Part shown: one piece after another, positions 1 through 7,987 of the stretch
Layout of the letters: every line of letters begins with the position of its first letter
How positions within the stretch are numbered: the stretch's first letter is position 1
Source of the DNA: Peribacillus sp. ACCC06369
GTDB lineage: Bacteria > Bacillota > Bacilli > Bacillales > DSM-1321
Length of the DNA: 64,000 nt
NCBI RefSeq assembly: GCF_030348945.1
Contig: NZ_JAUCEN010000002.1
Location: 3,720,001 to 3,784,000 of the forward strand
Reading direction: 5' to 3'
Made by a program: the position numbers and the translations under genes
The notes under the pieces: model-generated
Told to the model about the DNA's origin: nothing
The model's input: only the letters and a program-made list of their open reading frames with translations
Database searches by the model: none

Positions 1-1433
1 TTATTGATAGGGCCGCCCATATCAGATGCCATCATTCCTGCCAAAAGCGCTCCTAATAAAATTGCATTCGAACCAGTTAAACCATTTAACCAACCTTGTA
101 ACGACTCATTAATCCACGCCATCGGACTATTAACTACAAAGTGCATAATAAAGGCTGTTACAAACGTAGCTAATAATGGAAGTATAAGTACCGGTGAAAG
201 ACTTTGTAATGAATCTGGAATGCCTTTTAATAATTTTTTCAATCCTAAGATTGTATAACCAGCAATAAAACCTGCTATCATACCACCTAAAAATCCTGAA
301 CCACCAAGGGTTGCCATCATACCACCAATCATACCTGGTGCTAAACCTGGACGATCCCCAATACTATACGCAATATATCCTGCTAGTACTGGAACCATTA
401 GTGCGAAGGCTGCGCTACCACCTGCTGTACCTAGAAAAGCAGCGAATGCATTATATTCTGAACTATTCGGGTCAGAAGCATGAATGCCAAACATAAAGGA
501 GATTGCGATTAATATACCTCCAGCAACAACAAATGGAATCATAAAAGATACCCCATTCATTATATGGCTGTATATTTTAGGTTGTTTTAATCGTGTTTTT
601 TCTTTTGCTTCCTTTAACTTGTTGTTCCCCTGATTTAAAACCTTACCTTTTCCAGAAATAGCATCTTCAATTAAATCCTTAGCATGATGTATCCCATTCT
701 TAACAGACGTTTTAATAACCTTACGATCACCGAAGACATCCATGTCCACTTTAACATCTGCAGCAACAATTATGCCATCTGCTTCATCAATATCTTCTTG
801 AGTTAATCTGTTCTGTATTCCCGTCGATCCATTGGTTTGAACTTTTATTTGAACGCCAAGCTCCTCAGCAGCATTTTTTAATGCTTCTGCAGCCATAAAT
901 GTATGTGCTATTCCAGTAGGGCATCCAGTAACTCCGACCAATTTCTTACCAAAATACTTCTTATCATTCGTATCTACTTGTACCATTTTTTCTTCAGCAT
1001 TTGCAAATAGCTGGACAACTTCATGACTATCTTTGGCAAGAATAAGCTTAGCTCTAAAGGTTTCATCCATTAGAAAAGTGGAGATTTTAGATAAAGTCTT
1101 TAAGTGCTCAGTTGAAGAATCTTTGCCGGCTGCTATCATGAAAAATAAATTACATTTTTCTGAACTATACTTAATTCCACTTAAAGATCTTCCCATAATA
1201 ATAGCAGGCGATTTAACTCCAGCAGATTTTGCATGTGGAATAGCAATACCAAACCCTACTTCTGTTGGAACCTGATCTTCACGAGCCCAAATATCCTGTT
1301 TAAATTGTTTAAGATCATGTAAATAGCCGTTTTTATTTAATTTTTCTGCAAGCTCATTAATTAAGTCCTCTTTCGTTTCAGCAACTAAATCTAATATTAT
1401 GTTTTCTGGCCTTATGACACTAGAAGTCATCAT
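1..1433 (-). CDS. PTS fructose-type transporter EIIABC, 3' end outside window
   Basis: Phosphotransferase permease that imports and phosphorylates a hexose, probably fructose or a related ketose. About 477 residues are visible; the C-terminal part of EIIC lies beyond the window edge. Domain order is EIIA (about 1-150), with the phosphorylated His at about residue 67 in GIAIPHAKS; EIIB (about 163-260), with the phospho-Cys at about 171 in GVTGCPTGIAHT; then EIIC, glycine-rich membrane segments from about 300. The first of two adjacent ATG codons is used as start. It follows the aldolase gene by 14 bp and is the last visible gene of a regulator-aldolase-permease operon. The EIIB/EIIC sequence is typical of the fructose family, but the next gene leaves open a 1-phospho- or bisphospho-ketose route, so the exact sugar is not settled. 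Confidence 0.9.
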   Translation of the reverse strand, partial: MMTSSVIRPENIILDLVAETKEDLINELAEKLNKNGYLHDLKQFKQDIWAREDQVPTEVGFGIAIPHAKSAGVKSPAIIMGRSLSGIKYSSEKCNLFFMIAAGKDSSTEHLKTLSKISTFLMDETFRAKLILAKDSHEVVQLFANAEEKMVQVDTNDKKYFGKKLVGVTGCPTGIAHTFMAAEALKNAAEELGVQIKVQTNGSTGIQNRLTQEDIDEADGIIVAADVKVDMDVFGDRKVIKTSVKNGIHHAKDLIEDAISGKGKVLNQGNNKLKEAKEKTRLKQPKIYSHIMNGVSFMIPFVVAGGILIAISFMFGIHASDPNSSEYNAFAAFLGTAGGSAAFALMVPVLAGYIAYSIGDRPGLAPGMIGGMMATLGGSGFLGGMIAGFIAGYTILGLKKLLKGIPDSLQSLSPVLILPLLATFVTAFIMHFVVNSPMAWINESLQGWLNGLTGSNAILLGALLAGMMASDMGGPIN

Positions 1434-1447
1434 ATATATCCCTCCTC

Positions 1448-2326
1448 TTAAATTTCTCCTAATTTATAGAGTGATGCTTTTCCAGTTGAACCAAAGAGAT
1501 CCATTTTTTTCTTTACTAATTCAATAGCCGCCTTCGTTGCTTCAGGCATTAATATATCTGGTTCGTATGCATTTGGATTTTCATCCAGCGTAGCTCTTAG
1601 TTGGTTATAAAACGCTCTTTTCATATCTGTTGATAAATTAATTTTGGCAATACCATGTTTCACAGCTTGTCTTATTTCTTCATATGGGTTGTCTGATCCA
1701 CCGTGGAGAACCAAAGGAATGTTTACTTTTTCATGAATCTTCATTAATCGATCAATTTTAATAGAGTGATCTTTCGTTTTTGGGTATAAGCCATGTGAAG
1801 TTCCAACAGCAACAGCAAGCGTATCAATTCCTGTTGTTTCAACAAAAATGGCTGCTTCATCAGGATTCGTATATAAAATCTCATCTGCTCCGCCTTCTGA
1901 ACTACCCTCATTACTTCCAATAGTACCTAGTTCACCCTCTACAGACACACCTACCATATGAGCAAGTTCTACTGCTTTTTTTGTTAATGCCATATTTTCT
2001 TCAAATGGTAAATGTGACGCATCCATCATCACAGACGTATAGCCATTTCTAATAGATCGAGTAATATCTTCGATTGTTGCCCCGTGGTCTAAATGAATAA
2101 CAAAAGGAACTTTAGACTTTGACGCAGCCTCTCGTACATATGCCACAAATTCATCAGTCACTAAATTAATTTCATTCGGGTGAATTTGAAGTATCGCAGG
2201 AGATCTTTGCTCCTCTGCAGCACTTACTACAACTTTGACAAATTCGCTATTTGCTACATTAAATGACCCAACTGCAAATTTATTCTCATAAGCTACTAAA
2301 AGTAAATCTTTCATATTCATTAACAT
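1448..2326 (-). CDS. Class II ketose-bisphosphate aldolase
   Basis: Zinc-dependent aldolase of 292 residues, cleaving a ketose 1,6-bisphosphate such as fructose or tagatose bisphosphate to triose phosphates. HLDHG at about 78-82 carries the catalytic Asp and a zinc His. VGTSHG and LHGGSDNP supply further zinc and phosphate-loop residues, and NLSTDM is the usual C-terminal motif. The frame is open 11 codons further upstream, but GGAGG lies 6-7 bases before the ATG at 2326, and that choice leaves 17 bp after the regulator gene. Lying between a PRD regulator and a fructose-type PTS, it is probably a dedicated catabolic enzyme rather than the glycolytic FbaA. GatY/KbaY-like tagatose-bisphosphate aldolases look the same at this level. 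Confidence 0.88.
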   Translation of the reverse strand: MLMNMKDLLLVAYENKFAVGSFNVANSEFVKVVVSAAEEQRSPAILQIHPNEINLVTDEFVAYVREAASKSKVPFVIHLDHGATIEDITRSIRNGYTSVMMDASHLPFEENMALTKKAVELAHMVGVSVEGELGTIGSNEGSSEGGADEILYTNPDEAAIFVETTGIDTLAVAVGTSHGLYPKTKDHSIKIDRLMKIHEKVNIPLVLHGGSDNPYEEIRQAVKHGIAKINLSTDMKRAFYNQLRATLDENPNAYEPDILMPEATKAAIELVKKKMDLFGSTGKASLYKLGEI

Positions 2327-2343
2327 TTCTATTCCTCCTAATA

Positions 2344-4209
2344 TTATTTGGAAGACCAAACTTCCAAAAACTCATCATAATTGGTTACATTTAATAATTT
2401 TTCTGTCATGTTTGTTTGCTTAAACACATCATGAATCTCTTCAAAAAACTTTGTATTATTTACCTTTTGATTTTTTGGAGGGATAAATAGAAAGATAATT
2501 TGAGCCATTTTGTCTCCCCACAAAATTTTTTGTTTATTTATTGCTACTAACACTCGTAATTTTTTGTTATTTCCACAATCAAATGGATGCGGCATGGCCA
2601 CTAAATTACCAATATTAGTACTCGACATCTTTTCTCTTTCATTAATGCTTGTATACAGGTGTTGAATATCTCCAAGCTGCGTAAGGGTTTTTAATAAATC
2701 TATTCGATTCTCTTCATCTAAGAAATAAAGATCATTCGGAGATAAATAGTACTTTAGTAAGCCACGATTCAATTGAATAGAAATAGTCTTCATATCTTCA
2801 TTTGTAATCATTTCACTAACACGAATACAATTTTTCACATTTAGGTGTTGCTCCTCAAGGATTACACTAGTAGTTACTATAGTTTCTATCTCTTCAGGAA
2901 TTAAATGGATTTCATGATTTGCAAATAAACCATCAATTTTAATATTTGGGAAGTATAAATTTATTTTTCTTTCTATTAGCTTACCTACTAACGGATTTTT
3001 CCCATAAATAATTGCAATTCTTTTCCTTGTTTCTTGGGAATTTTCAACAATATTCATAATATGCAGTGTCAAGTAACCGATTTCATTTTCTGGTATCTTT
3101 ATATTTAAGCAAAATTGTAATTCTTTCGCTAAAACCACTGCAATATTATAAGCATTCATATATTCCGACTTTATTTGAGAAATAAATGGATTCTCTAAAG
3201 GAAAGTAATATTTTAATGGATATAATGACTTTGTAATATGTACCAATAGGCGATTAAATAACTTTTCATTCTTTCGACTTGAAAAACCATATCGATCCCC
3301 AACATTTTTTATAACCGCTTTTACTTTTTCCTCTATTTCATCTGAGTGTTCATGCACAGTTACTTCATTTTTCTTCGGTAATATTTGTAAAGAAATTAAC
3401 AGGTAGCATAAATACTGATATTCATATTCGTCAAACTGTACATTCATTTCCTTAGCTAAACGACTAAGGATTAACTTTGCTATTTTTAATTCTTCAAAGC
3501 AAGTATTATCTAACCTCATGTCTTTTTCAGCAATTTTTTGATGAAGGCCCACTCGTTTTAAACTAATAATTATGTTCACACATATTGCGAATAGTTCTTC
3601 AGAGCTTAGTAACAAATTGTACTTAGTGACTTCTTCTTCAATACAAGAATATACTAATTGAATGGAGGACTGACTAAACCAATCACCAAAATAGTATTGC
3701 AGCGCTTCATCAAGCGACATTCTCTTTAAACAATTTGTTGTTACTAATTTTTTTAGTAATAGACGTTTCTCTACTTCACTTCCCTTAAGCCTTACTCCTT
3801 GGAAGATAATTGCTTCAACTTCAATGTTCCATTTTTCGGCTTGGATTATTTGAAATAATCTTTGTACGTCTTTCCTAATTGTTTGAGTAGAAAAATAAAG
3901 TTTTTTTGCCAGTTCATCATAAGTTATAAAATCAGTTTCAGATAAAAGTGTTTTTATTATATGAAAAGCTCGTTCTTCGTAATCATCTTCATTTTGCTGA
4001 ATATTTGATAAATCCCCAACTAATTTATATCCTTTTTGAGTATTACCAGTAATTATTACTTTATCTAAAAAAGTTTCATTTATTTCCTTAATGTCATTTC
4101 TAATAGTTCTTGTCGTTACATTAAATAGATTAGCAAGCTCGCTTCCACTTACATAGTCATTACCATATTGTTCTAAATATTCTAATAACTTAATGTAACG
4201 TTTTTTCAT
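2344..4209 (-). CDS. PRD-domain transcriptional activator with PTS EIIA domain (BglG/MtlR type)
   Basis: Regulator of 621 residues. An N-terminal winged helix (LANLFNVTTRTIRNDI, about 23-40) is followed by a second HTH around 95-115 (LAKKLYFSTQTIRKDV). Two PTS regulation domains occupy about 185-400, then a region like an EIIB domain, then a C-terminal EIIA-like domain with its phosphorylatable His at about 541 (AMPHPFDC). Such proteins sense PTS phosphorylation and activate the adjacent PTS operon. Here the regulator is the first gene of the operon it probably controls, with aldolase and EIIABC downstream. AGGAGG lies before the ATG and a cre-like sequence lies about 30 bp upstream, consistent with catabolite repression by CcpA. 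Confidence 0.87.
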   Translation of the reverse strand: MKKRYIKLLEYLEQYGNDYVSGSELANLFNVTTRTIRNDIKEINETFLDKVIITGNTQKGYKLVGDLSNIQQNEDDYEERAFHIIKTLLSETDFITYDELAKKLYFSTQTIRKDVQRLFQIIQAEKWNIEVEAIIFQGVRLKGSEVEKRLLLKKLVTTNCLKRMSLDEALQYYFGDWFSQSSIQLVYSCIEEEVTKYNLLLSSEELFAICVNIIISLKRVGLHQKIAEKDMRLDNTCFEELKIAKLILSRLAKEMNVQFDEYEYQYLCYLLISLQILPKKNEVTVHEHSDEIEEKVKAVIKNVGDRYGFSSRKNEKLFNRLLVHITKSLYPLKYYFPLENPFISQIKSEYMNAYNIAVVLAKELQFCLNIKIPENEIGYLTLHIMNIVENSQETRKRIAIIYGKNPLVGKLIERKINLYFPNIKIDGLFANHEIHLIPEEIETIVTTSVILEEQHLNVKNCIRVSEMITNEDMKTISIQLNRGLLKYYLSPNDLYFLDEENRIDLLKTLTQLGDIQHLYTSINEREKMSSTNIGNLVAMPHPFDCGNNKKLRVLVAINKQKILWGDKMAQIIFLFIPPKNQKVNNTKFFEEIHDVFKQTNMTEKLLNVTNYDEFLEVWSSK

Positions 4210-4237
4210 TAGTATTTCCTCCTCACACTCATATTAA

Positions 4238-4251
4238 TGTAAGCGTTTTAC
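4238..4251 (-). promoter_or_regulatory. CcpA cre site of the PTS operon
   Basis: TGTAAGCGTTTTAC closely matches the Bacillus cre consensus (TGNAANCGNWWNCA type). It starts 29 bp upstream of the regulator ATG on the operon's leader side. Position and match suggest CcpA/HPr-Ser-P repression. CcpA itself is not in the window. Confidence 0.65.
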
Positions 4252-4340
4252 CTTTACCAAGCCTATACATTTTCCTAATAGTTAGGAAGTTTTTAATATT
4301 AGGGTGATGTTATAATAGACCAAAGAAGGTAAGATGGTCG

Positions 4341-4579
4341 ATGAACTCTATCCAATTTGGAAATAAAACGATTCCGTATACACTTACGAGAAGCCAATGT
4401 CGCAAAACTTTATAGATTAGCATTGCGTGTCTGTCATATCTCCTTCTGATATAGATGTAGAAAGATTTTTACATAAAAAAGCCGTTTGGACCGTAAAACA
4501 ACTATCTGATTATATGCATATTATTAAATTGCAAGTGTGCACTTTACATTTCAGATTATTCTTTAATAGAACGAATTAA
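4341..4579 (+). pseudogene. Remnant of a YgjP/SprT-like metal-dependent hydrolase gene
   Basis: From ATG 4341 the frame reads MNSIQFGNKTIPYTLTRSQC, ending at TAG 4413. This is the typical N-terminus of YgjP/DUF45 metallohydrolases (IxYGxKxIPxxxxRSxRKT). After a frame change, 4427-4579 reads VSVISPSDIDVERFLHKKAVW, the next conserved block (V.AP....e.v...l.kKA.W). No HExxH zinc site follows. The gene is therefore broken by at least one frameshift and stop and lacks its catalytic half. A possible -10 (TATAAT) sits at 4311-4316. The family assignment rests on recognising two short blocks in order. Confidence 0.5.
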
Positions 4580-4975
4580 ACTTATATACATGATGTAGGT
4601 TTATTGATTGGGGGATCGACATCACCTATATATACGAATTAGCCCGGGGTTCTTCCAATGACTAAAGCTATGTAATTCATCCTTCTTGATGTTATATAGG
4701 GAATATAGACAATTCAGAATAATTGTTTATTCCTTTTTTTAATTAATTGCTGATATAAATAAATATAGTAGAGCTACAAAAGAATTTTTAATTTATACAA
4801 TTAATAATTAAGCCCCTCTCTATTTAGAGAAGGGCTTTAACAATGGAGAAGTACCTTCGGGGTAGCACAATAATAGAAAAGTGATTAGTGAAAAGCGCTT
4901 AAGCCTATCACATATCAGATTGGCTACTTATAGATTTTGTTAGTTTAACAAATGATAAGTCAAGGAGTGTTATAT
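4580..4975. other. AT-rich accessory spacer with an imperfect hairpin
   Basis: No convincing gene. An inverted repeat AAGCCC-CTCTC / GAGA-AGGGCTT at 4810-4837 could be a weak bidirectional terminator, but it lacks a good U-tract. The rest is AT-rich and probably contains decayed coding sequence continuing from the hydrolase remnant. Confidence 0.4.
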
Positions 4976-5362
4976 TTGAAAGTGGAAGGTGTATATACTT
5001 ATTTATGTGAAAATTGTCAAACACTGTTTGGCGTAGTATCTCGTCTTTCTGTTATGGAAGATAGAATTGATACTCTGACGTGTCCTAAGTGTTCTAAGAA
5101 AGAAGCAGTATGCATTGGAGAAGGGCATATAAATTACGTAACTCATGAAAGAAGGGAAAAAATAATAACGAACGAAATGGATGAGATATCACAACTACCA
5201 GAATTATTAACTGTAGAGCATTTGGCAGATTATTTAAATGTTAGTGAAAGAACTGCTGATGAATACATGGGAAATCCCGATTTTCCTTTAATTCGTTTAA
5301 AAAGGTCCAAGAGGGTTTTCAGGGATGACTTTATAGACTGGTTACATTCAAAGAAAAAATAA
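4976..5362 (+). CDS. Zinc-ribbon plus excisionase-like HTH protein
   Basis: A 128-residue protein, starting at TTG 4976 with AAGGAG eight bases upstream; an in-frame ATG at 4952 has no ribosome site. Residues about 9-50 form a zinc-ribbon-like unit with two CxxC pairs (CENC and CPKC). Residues about 70-125 match the excisionase/HTH_17 fold: LLTVEHLADYLNVSERTADEY, then a basic wing and FIDWLHSKKK. It probably binds DNA as a small regulator. It stands alone between decayed sequence and a convergent protease gene, with its own terminator. I do not recognise a named family with this domain pair. No integrase or phage gene lies nearby, so a role in excision is unsupported. Confidence 0.7.
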   Translation: MKVEGVYTYLCENCQTLFGVVSRLSVMEDRIDTLTCPKCSKKEAVCIGEGHINYVTHERREKIITNEMDEISQLPELLTVEHLADYLNVSERTADEYMGNPDFPLIRLKRSKRVFRDDFIDWLHSKKK

Positions 5363-5397
5363 AACAAGAAGAAGTCGTTTAGAAATTGTAAAGCTGG

Positions 5398-5425
5398 GGT
5401 GCTACGTAATGGCAGCACCTTTTTT
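5398..5425 (+). terminator. Rho-independent terminator of the zinc-ribbon/HTH gene
   Basis: GGTGCT/AGCACC stem with a 10-base loop followed by TTTTTT, 35 bp after the stop codon. Confidence 0.75.
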
Positions 5426-5463
5426 GTATTTTTAAAATAAAACGAAGATAGCAGCAAGACAGC

Positions 5464-5497
5464 CCCCAAATCGAATATTGGGGACCGTCGTTTTTTT
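5464..5497. terminator. CCCCAA/TTGGGG hairpin between convergent genes
   Basis: CCCCAA (5464) pairs with TTGGGG (ending 5483). On the plus strand a run of seven T follows eight bases later; on the minus strand the U-tract is poor. It may act as a second terminator for the plus-strand gene or a weak one for the protease. Confidence 0.35.
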
Positions 5498-5498
5498 A

Positions 5499-7382
5499 TC
5501 ACTTTTTAACCGTGACTTTCCTCGATTCACTTACGTTTTTCGCTTTGTCTTTTGCATAGGTATATAGGTTCTTCCCGGCTTTTTGCTTGGGGATTTTAAC
5601 CGAGAATGTGCCTTTAGTCGTTGCTGTGGCAGAACCGATCACTTTTCCTGATGCTTTGATGGATACAGTGGAGTTGGCTTCTGCTTTGCCTGTTACTTTT
5701 GTCGTTTTTGTTGTCACTGTGTTGACCGTCGGTTTACTTGGTGCTGTTTTGTCTGTGACGGTCACTGTTTTGATCGAGCTTATATTACCTGCTTTATCCG
5801 TTGCTGTAACGGATAGGACTTTTCCGGCTTTTTGTTTTTTTGATATCGTTACGGTGAAGTTCCCAGCACTATTGGAAGTTGCTTTACCGAGAATCGTGCT
5901 GCCATTTTTGACAGTGACGGTAGTGCTCGCTTCCGCTTTTCCGGTAACTTTTACGGTATTGTCACCTACTGAATTTACTGAAGGTCTTGCTGGAGCCGTT
6001 TTATCAACCACTTTAAATGAAACGGGTATGCTTTTATTTCCCGATTTATCAATGACCCTAGTAGAGATGGTCGTGCCTGCTGGTTGTTTTGCGATAGTTG
6101 CTGTAAACGTCTTTTCGCCGTTGATCTTCACTGTGGCGAGTTGTTTTTTATCGGTATAAATGGAGACGGTCCCCGTTTTGAAATCGGTTGGGATTTTCCC
6201 ATTGATCTTGGTGTCCTTATCGGAAATCGCGGTCACGGCCGGTTTGGTCAGCGTCTTCATTTCCAGCGCTTTCTTGGCATTGACCCGCCCGTTTCCATAG
6301 TATATGTCTTTCCCTTTCGAACCGAGATCCACGGCTGAATCATAGAGGCGGTATTCGACCTCCAATTTGTTGAGTTTGGGCTCATGGGACCAAATCAGTG
6401 CCGCTACACCCGCCACCATGGGCGTGGCCATCGATGTTCCACTCATCCAGCCGTATTTTTCACCTGGTAAGGTTGAAAGGATATCATCCCCAGGTGCTGC
6501 AATATCGACTGTTGAATGGTAGTTGGAATAACTGGGACGCTTGTCCTTTGAGTCAGTGGCGGCAACGGAAATGACATGGCTGAATGCAGCTGGGTAGACA
6601 CGCTGTACATTTTTCCCCATGTCTCCTTCATTACCGGCTGCCGCAACGATCAGTATGCCTTTTTTATAGGCTTCCTGGACGGCCTTGTTCAAAGCCTCCG
6701 AATAACTGGTGTCTCCTAAACTCATATTGATGATGTTCGCCTTTTGCTCAACGGCATAATGTATGGCGTCTATGATATCGGCAGTATCGGCATACTCCCC
6801 ATCAAAAACGTTGATCGGCATTAGTTTAATGTTCGGCGCAACTCCCGTTCCACCTATGCCGTTGTTGGCAGAACCGGCAATGATGCCTGCGATATGCGTT
6901 CCATGTTCACCTTTTGGTATGATATTCTTCCGATTGTTTACAGTATCATAGGCTTTGACGATTTTCCCTTTTAAATCATCGTGGTTGCGATCGATACCGT
7001 CGTCAATGATGGCCACGATCAATTCCTTGGAACCCATGGATTTTGTCCATGCTGCATTCGTACCAAGCTTTTTATGATGCCACTGGTCATTGTAGGCTGG
7101 ATCGTTCGGGCTTTCCATCTTCTTGAAAAGATAGTTTGGCTCTGCATATTCCACATTCTTCCGTTCTTCAAGTTCCTTGATCAGGTTGTCGGTCGTTTCC
7201 CCTTTAGGAACCTCCACCTTTTCTATCAAGTCGTTGATCGGCTCATCGTTCGTCTCTTTATATTTGACGATGACACCATCTGATTGCGGGGTCTCTTCTG
7301 CAGATGCAGCATCCGGCTGGCAGATTGGCAGAATCATAAACAGCAATAATACCGGCAGTAAGGCCTGAATATGTTTGTGCAT
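5499..7382 (-). CDS. Secreted subtilisin-family (S8) serine protease with C-terminal Ig-like repeats
   Basis: Exported protease of 627 residues from ATG 7382 (TGGAGTG six bases upstream; the ten extra upstream codons are ignored). It has a signal peptide (residues 1-29, cut near ASAEE), an inhibitor-like propeptide to about 85, and the S8 domain from about 95 to 360. The catalytic triad is Asp127 (IIDDGID), His160 (EHGTHIAG) and Ser317 (GTSMATP), with oxyanion Asn251 (AAGNEG). Residues about 375-627 hold three tandem Ig-like modules of roughly 80 residues, each with VTGKAEA-type and DKAGN-type motifs and a basic end (VTVKK). These modules suggest binding to wall or polymer. There is no LPXTG anchor. 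It stands alone, convergent with the HTH gene. Confidence 0.9.
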   Translation of the reverse strand: MHKHIQALLPVLLLFMILPICQPDAASAEETPQSDGVIVKYKETNDEPINDLIEKVEVPKGETTDNLIKELEERKNVEYAEPNYLFKKMESPNDPAYNDQWHHKKLGTNAAWTKSMGSKELIVAIIDDGIDRNHDDLKGKIVKAYDTVNNRKNIIPKGEHGTHIAGIIAGSANNGIGGTGVAPNIKLMPINVFDGEYADTADIIDAIHYAVEQKANIINMSLGDTSYSEALNKAVQEAYKKGILIVAAAGNEGDMGKNVQRVYPAAFSHVISVAATDSKDKRPSYSNYHSTVDIAAPGDDILSTLPGEKYGWMSGTSMATPMVAGVAALIWSHEPKLNKLEVEYRLYDSAVDLGSKGKDIYYGNGRVNAKKALEMKTLTKPAVTAISDKDTKINGKIPTDFKTGTVSIYTDKKQLATVKINGEKTFTATIAKQPAGTTISTRVIDKSGNKSIPVSFKVVDKTAPARPSVNSVGDNTVKVTGKAEASTTVTVKNGSTILGKATSNSAGNFTVTISKKQKAGKVLSVTATDKAGNISSIKTVTVTDKTAPSKPTVNTVTTKTTKVTGKAEANSTVSIKASGKVIGSATATTKGTFSVKIPKQKAGKNLYTYAKDKAKNVSESRKVTVKK

Positions 7383-7532
7383 GAAATCACTCCAAAAAAA
7401 TAATATTAACAATAGCTACGGATGAGGTTTGATCATGAACCCATTCTACTATTATCCCTAACTAGATTGTATACCGCGTGATTTGGTTTTACTAACCTTT
7501 TTAACTAGTTAAAATAACTTATTTAAAAAACA

Positions 7533-7561
7533 AAAAAACCGCTATAAAACGGTCGCGGTTT
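7533..7561 (-). terminator. Terminator facing the protease gene
   Basis: On the minus strand an AAACCGC / GCGGTTT stem with internal loop is followed by a long U-rich run (TTTTTTTGTTTTTT). It lies between the GC-rich repeats and the protease promoter region, so it would stop read-through from the liv operon. Confidence 0.6.
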
Positions 7562-7572
7562 GTCGACAAAAT

Positions 7573-7936
7573 GAGTTCTATCTAATTTTTAAAACAAAGG
7601 TGATTGGAACGGAAGGTGCGAGACTCCTGCGGGAAAACACGTCCAAGGGAGACCCCGCAGGCGCAAGCCGAGGGCGGACCGCCCGCGGAAAGCGAGTGCC
7701 TGGAGTGGAAATCAACGTTCGAGTTTTACAAACAAAAAAACTGCAGGCAACATGGAGTTCTATCTGAATTTTAAAACAAAGGTGATTGGAACGGAAGGTG
7801 CGAGACTCCTGCGGGAAAACGCGTCCAAGGGAGACCCCGCAGGCGCGAAGCGTCGAGGGCGGACCGCCCGCGGAAAGCGAGTGCCTGGAGCGGAAATTAA
7901 CGTTCGATTTTTACAAACTAAAAAAACTGCAGGCAA
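7573..7936. repeat. GC-rich 182-bp element in two tandem copies
   Basis: Copy A (7573-7754) and copy B (7755-7936) are near-identical head-to-tail repeats with a 182-base period, each beginning GAGTTCTATCT. Both contain the same GC-rich core (GAGACTCCTGCGGGAAAAC, GACCCCGCAGGCG, GGGCGGACCGCCCGCGG) and end in ACTGCAGGCAA. Composition is strikingly unlike the AT-rich neighbours. The core has internal complementarity (CCTGCGGG / CCCCGCAGG and GGGCGG / CCGCCC), so it can fold. I recall similar elements as dispersed repeats in Bacillus intergenic regions. Open frames across it are incidental. Confidence 0.8.
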
Positions 7937-7968
7937 ACTCGCTTTTCTTCGAGTTTGTCTACAGTCCG
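7926..7968. repeat. Hairpin tail of the repeat, with an inverted copy elsewhere in the window
   Basis: After copy B the element continues with CAAACTCG-CTTTTCTT-CGAGTTTG, a perfect 8-bp stem, and GTCTACAGTCCG. The same 43 bases, with four changes, recur in inverted orientation at 48746-48788, so this tail is a mobile or dispersed unit. Confidence 0.65.
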
Positions 7969-7987
7969 AAACCGCCATATGCGGTTT
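7969..7987 (-). terminator. Short terminator overlapping the livF1 stop codon
   Basis: AAACCGC / GCGGTTT with a 5-base loop. The stop codon of livF1 lies at the upstream edge of the stem on the minus strand. It has no strong U-tract, so termination may be shared with the hairpin at 7934-7957 and the terminator at 7533-7561. Confidence 0.45.

Noticed and set aside
4860..4910. Second cre-like sequence (GAAAAGCGCTTAAG)
   Set aside because: One base too many between the half sites for a good cre match, and no sugar gene follows.
5587..6159. 190-residue hydrophobic plus-strand frame
   Set aside because: Antisense to the Ig-like repeats of the protease; Val/Leu richness comes from complementing Thr/Lys codons.
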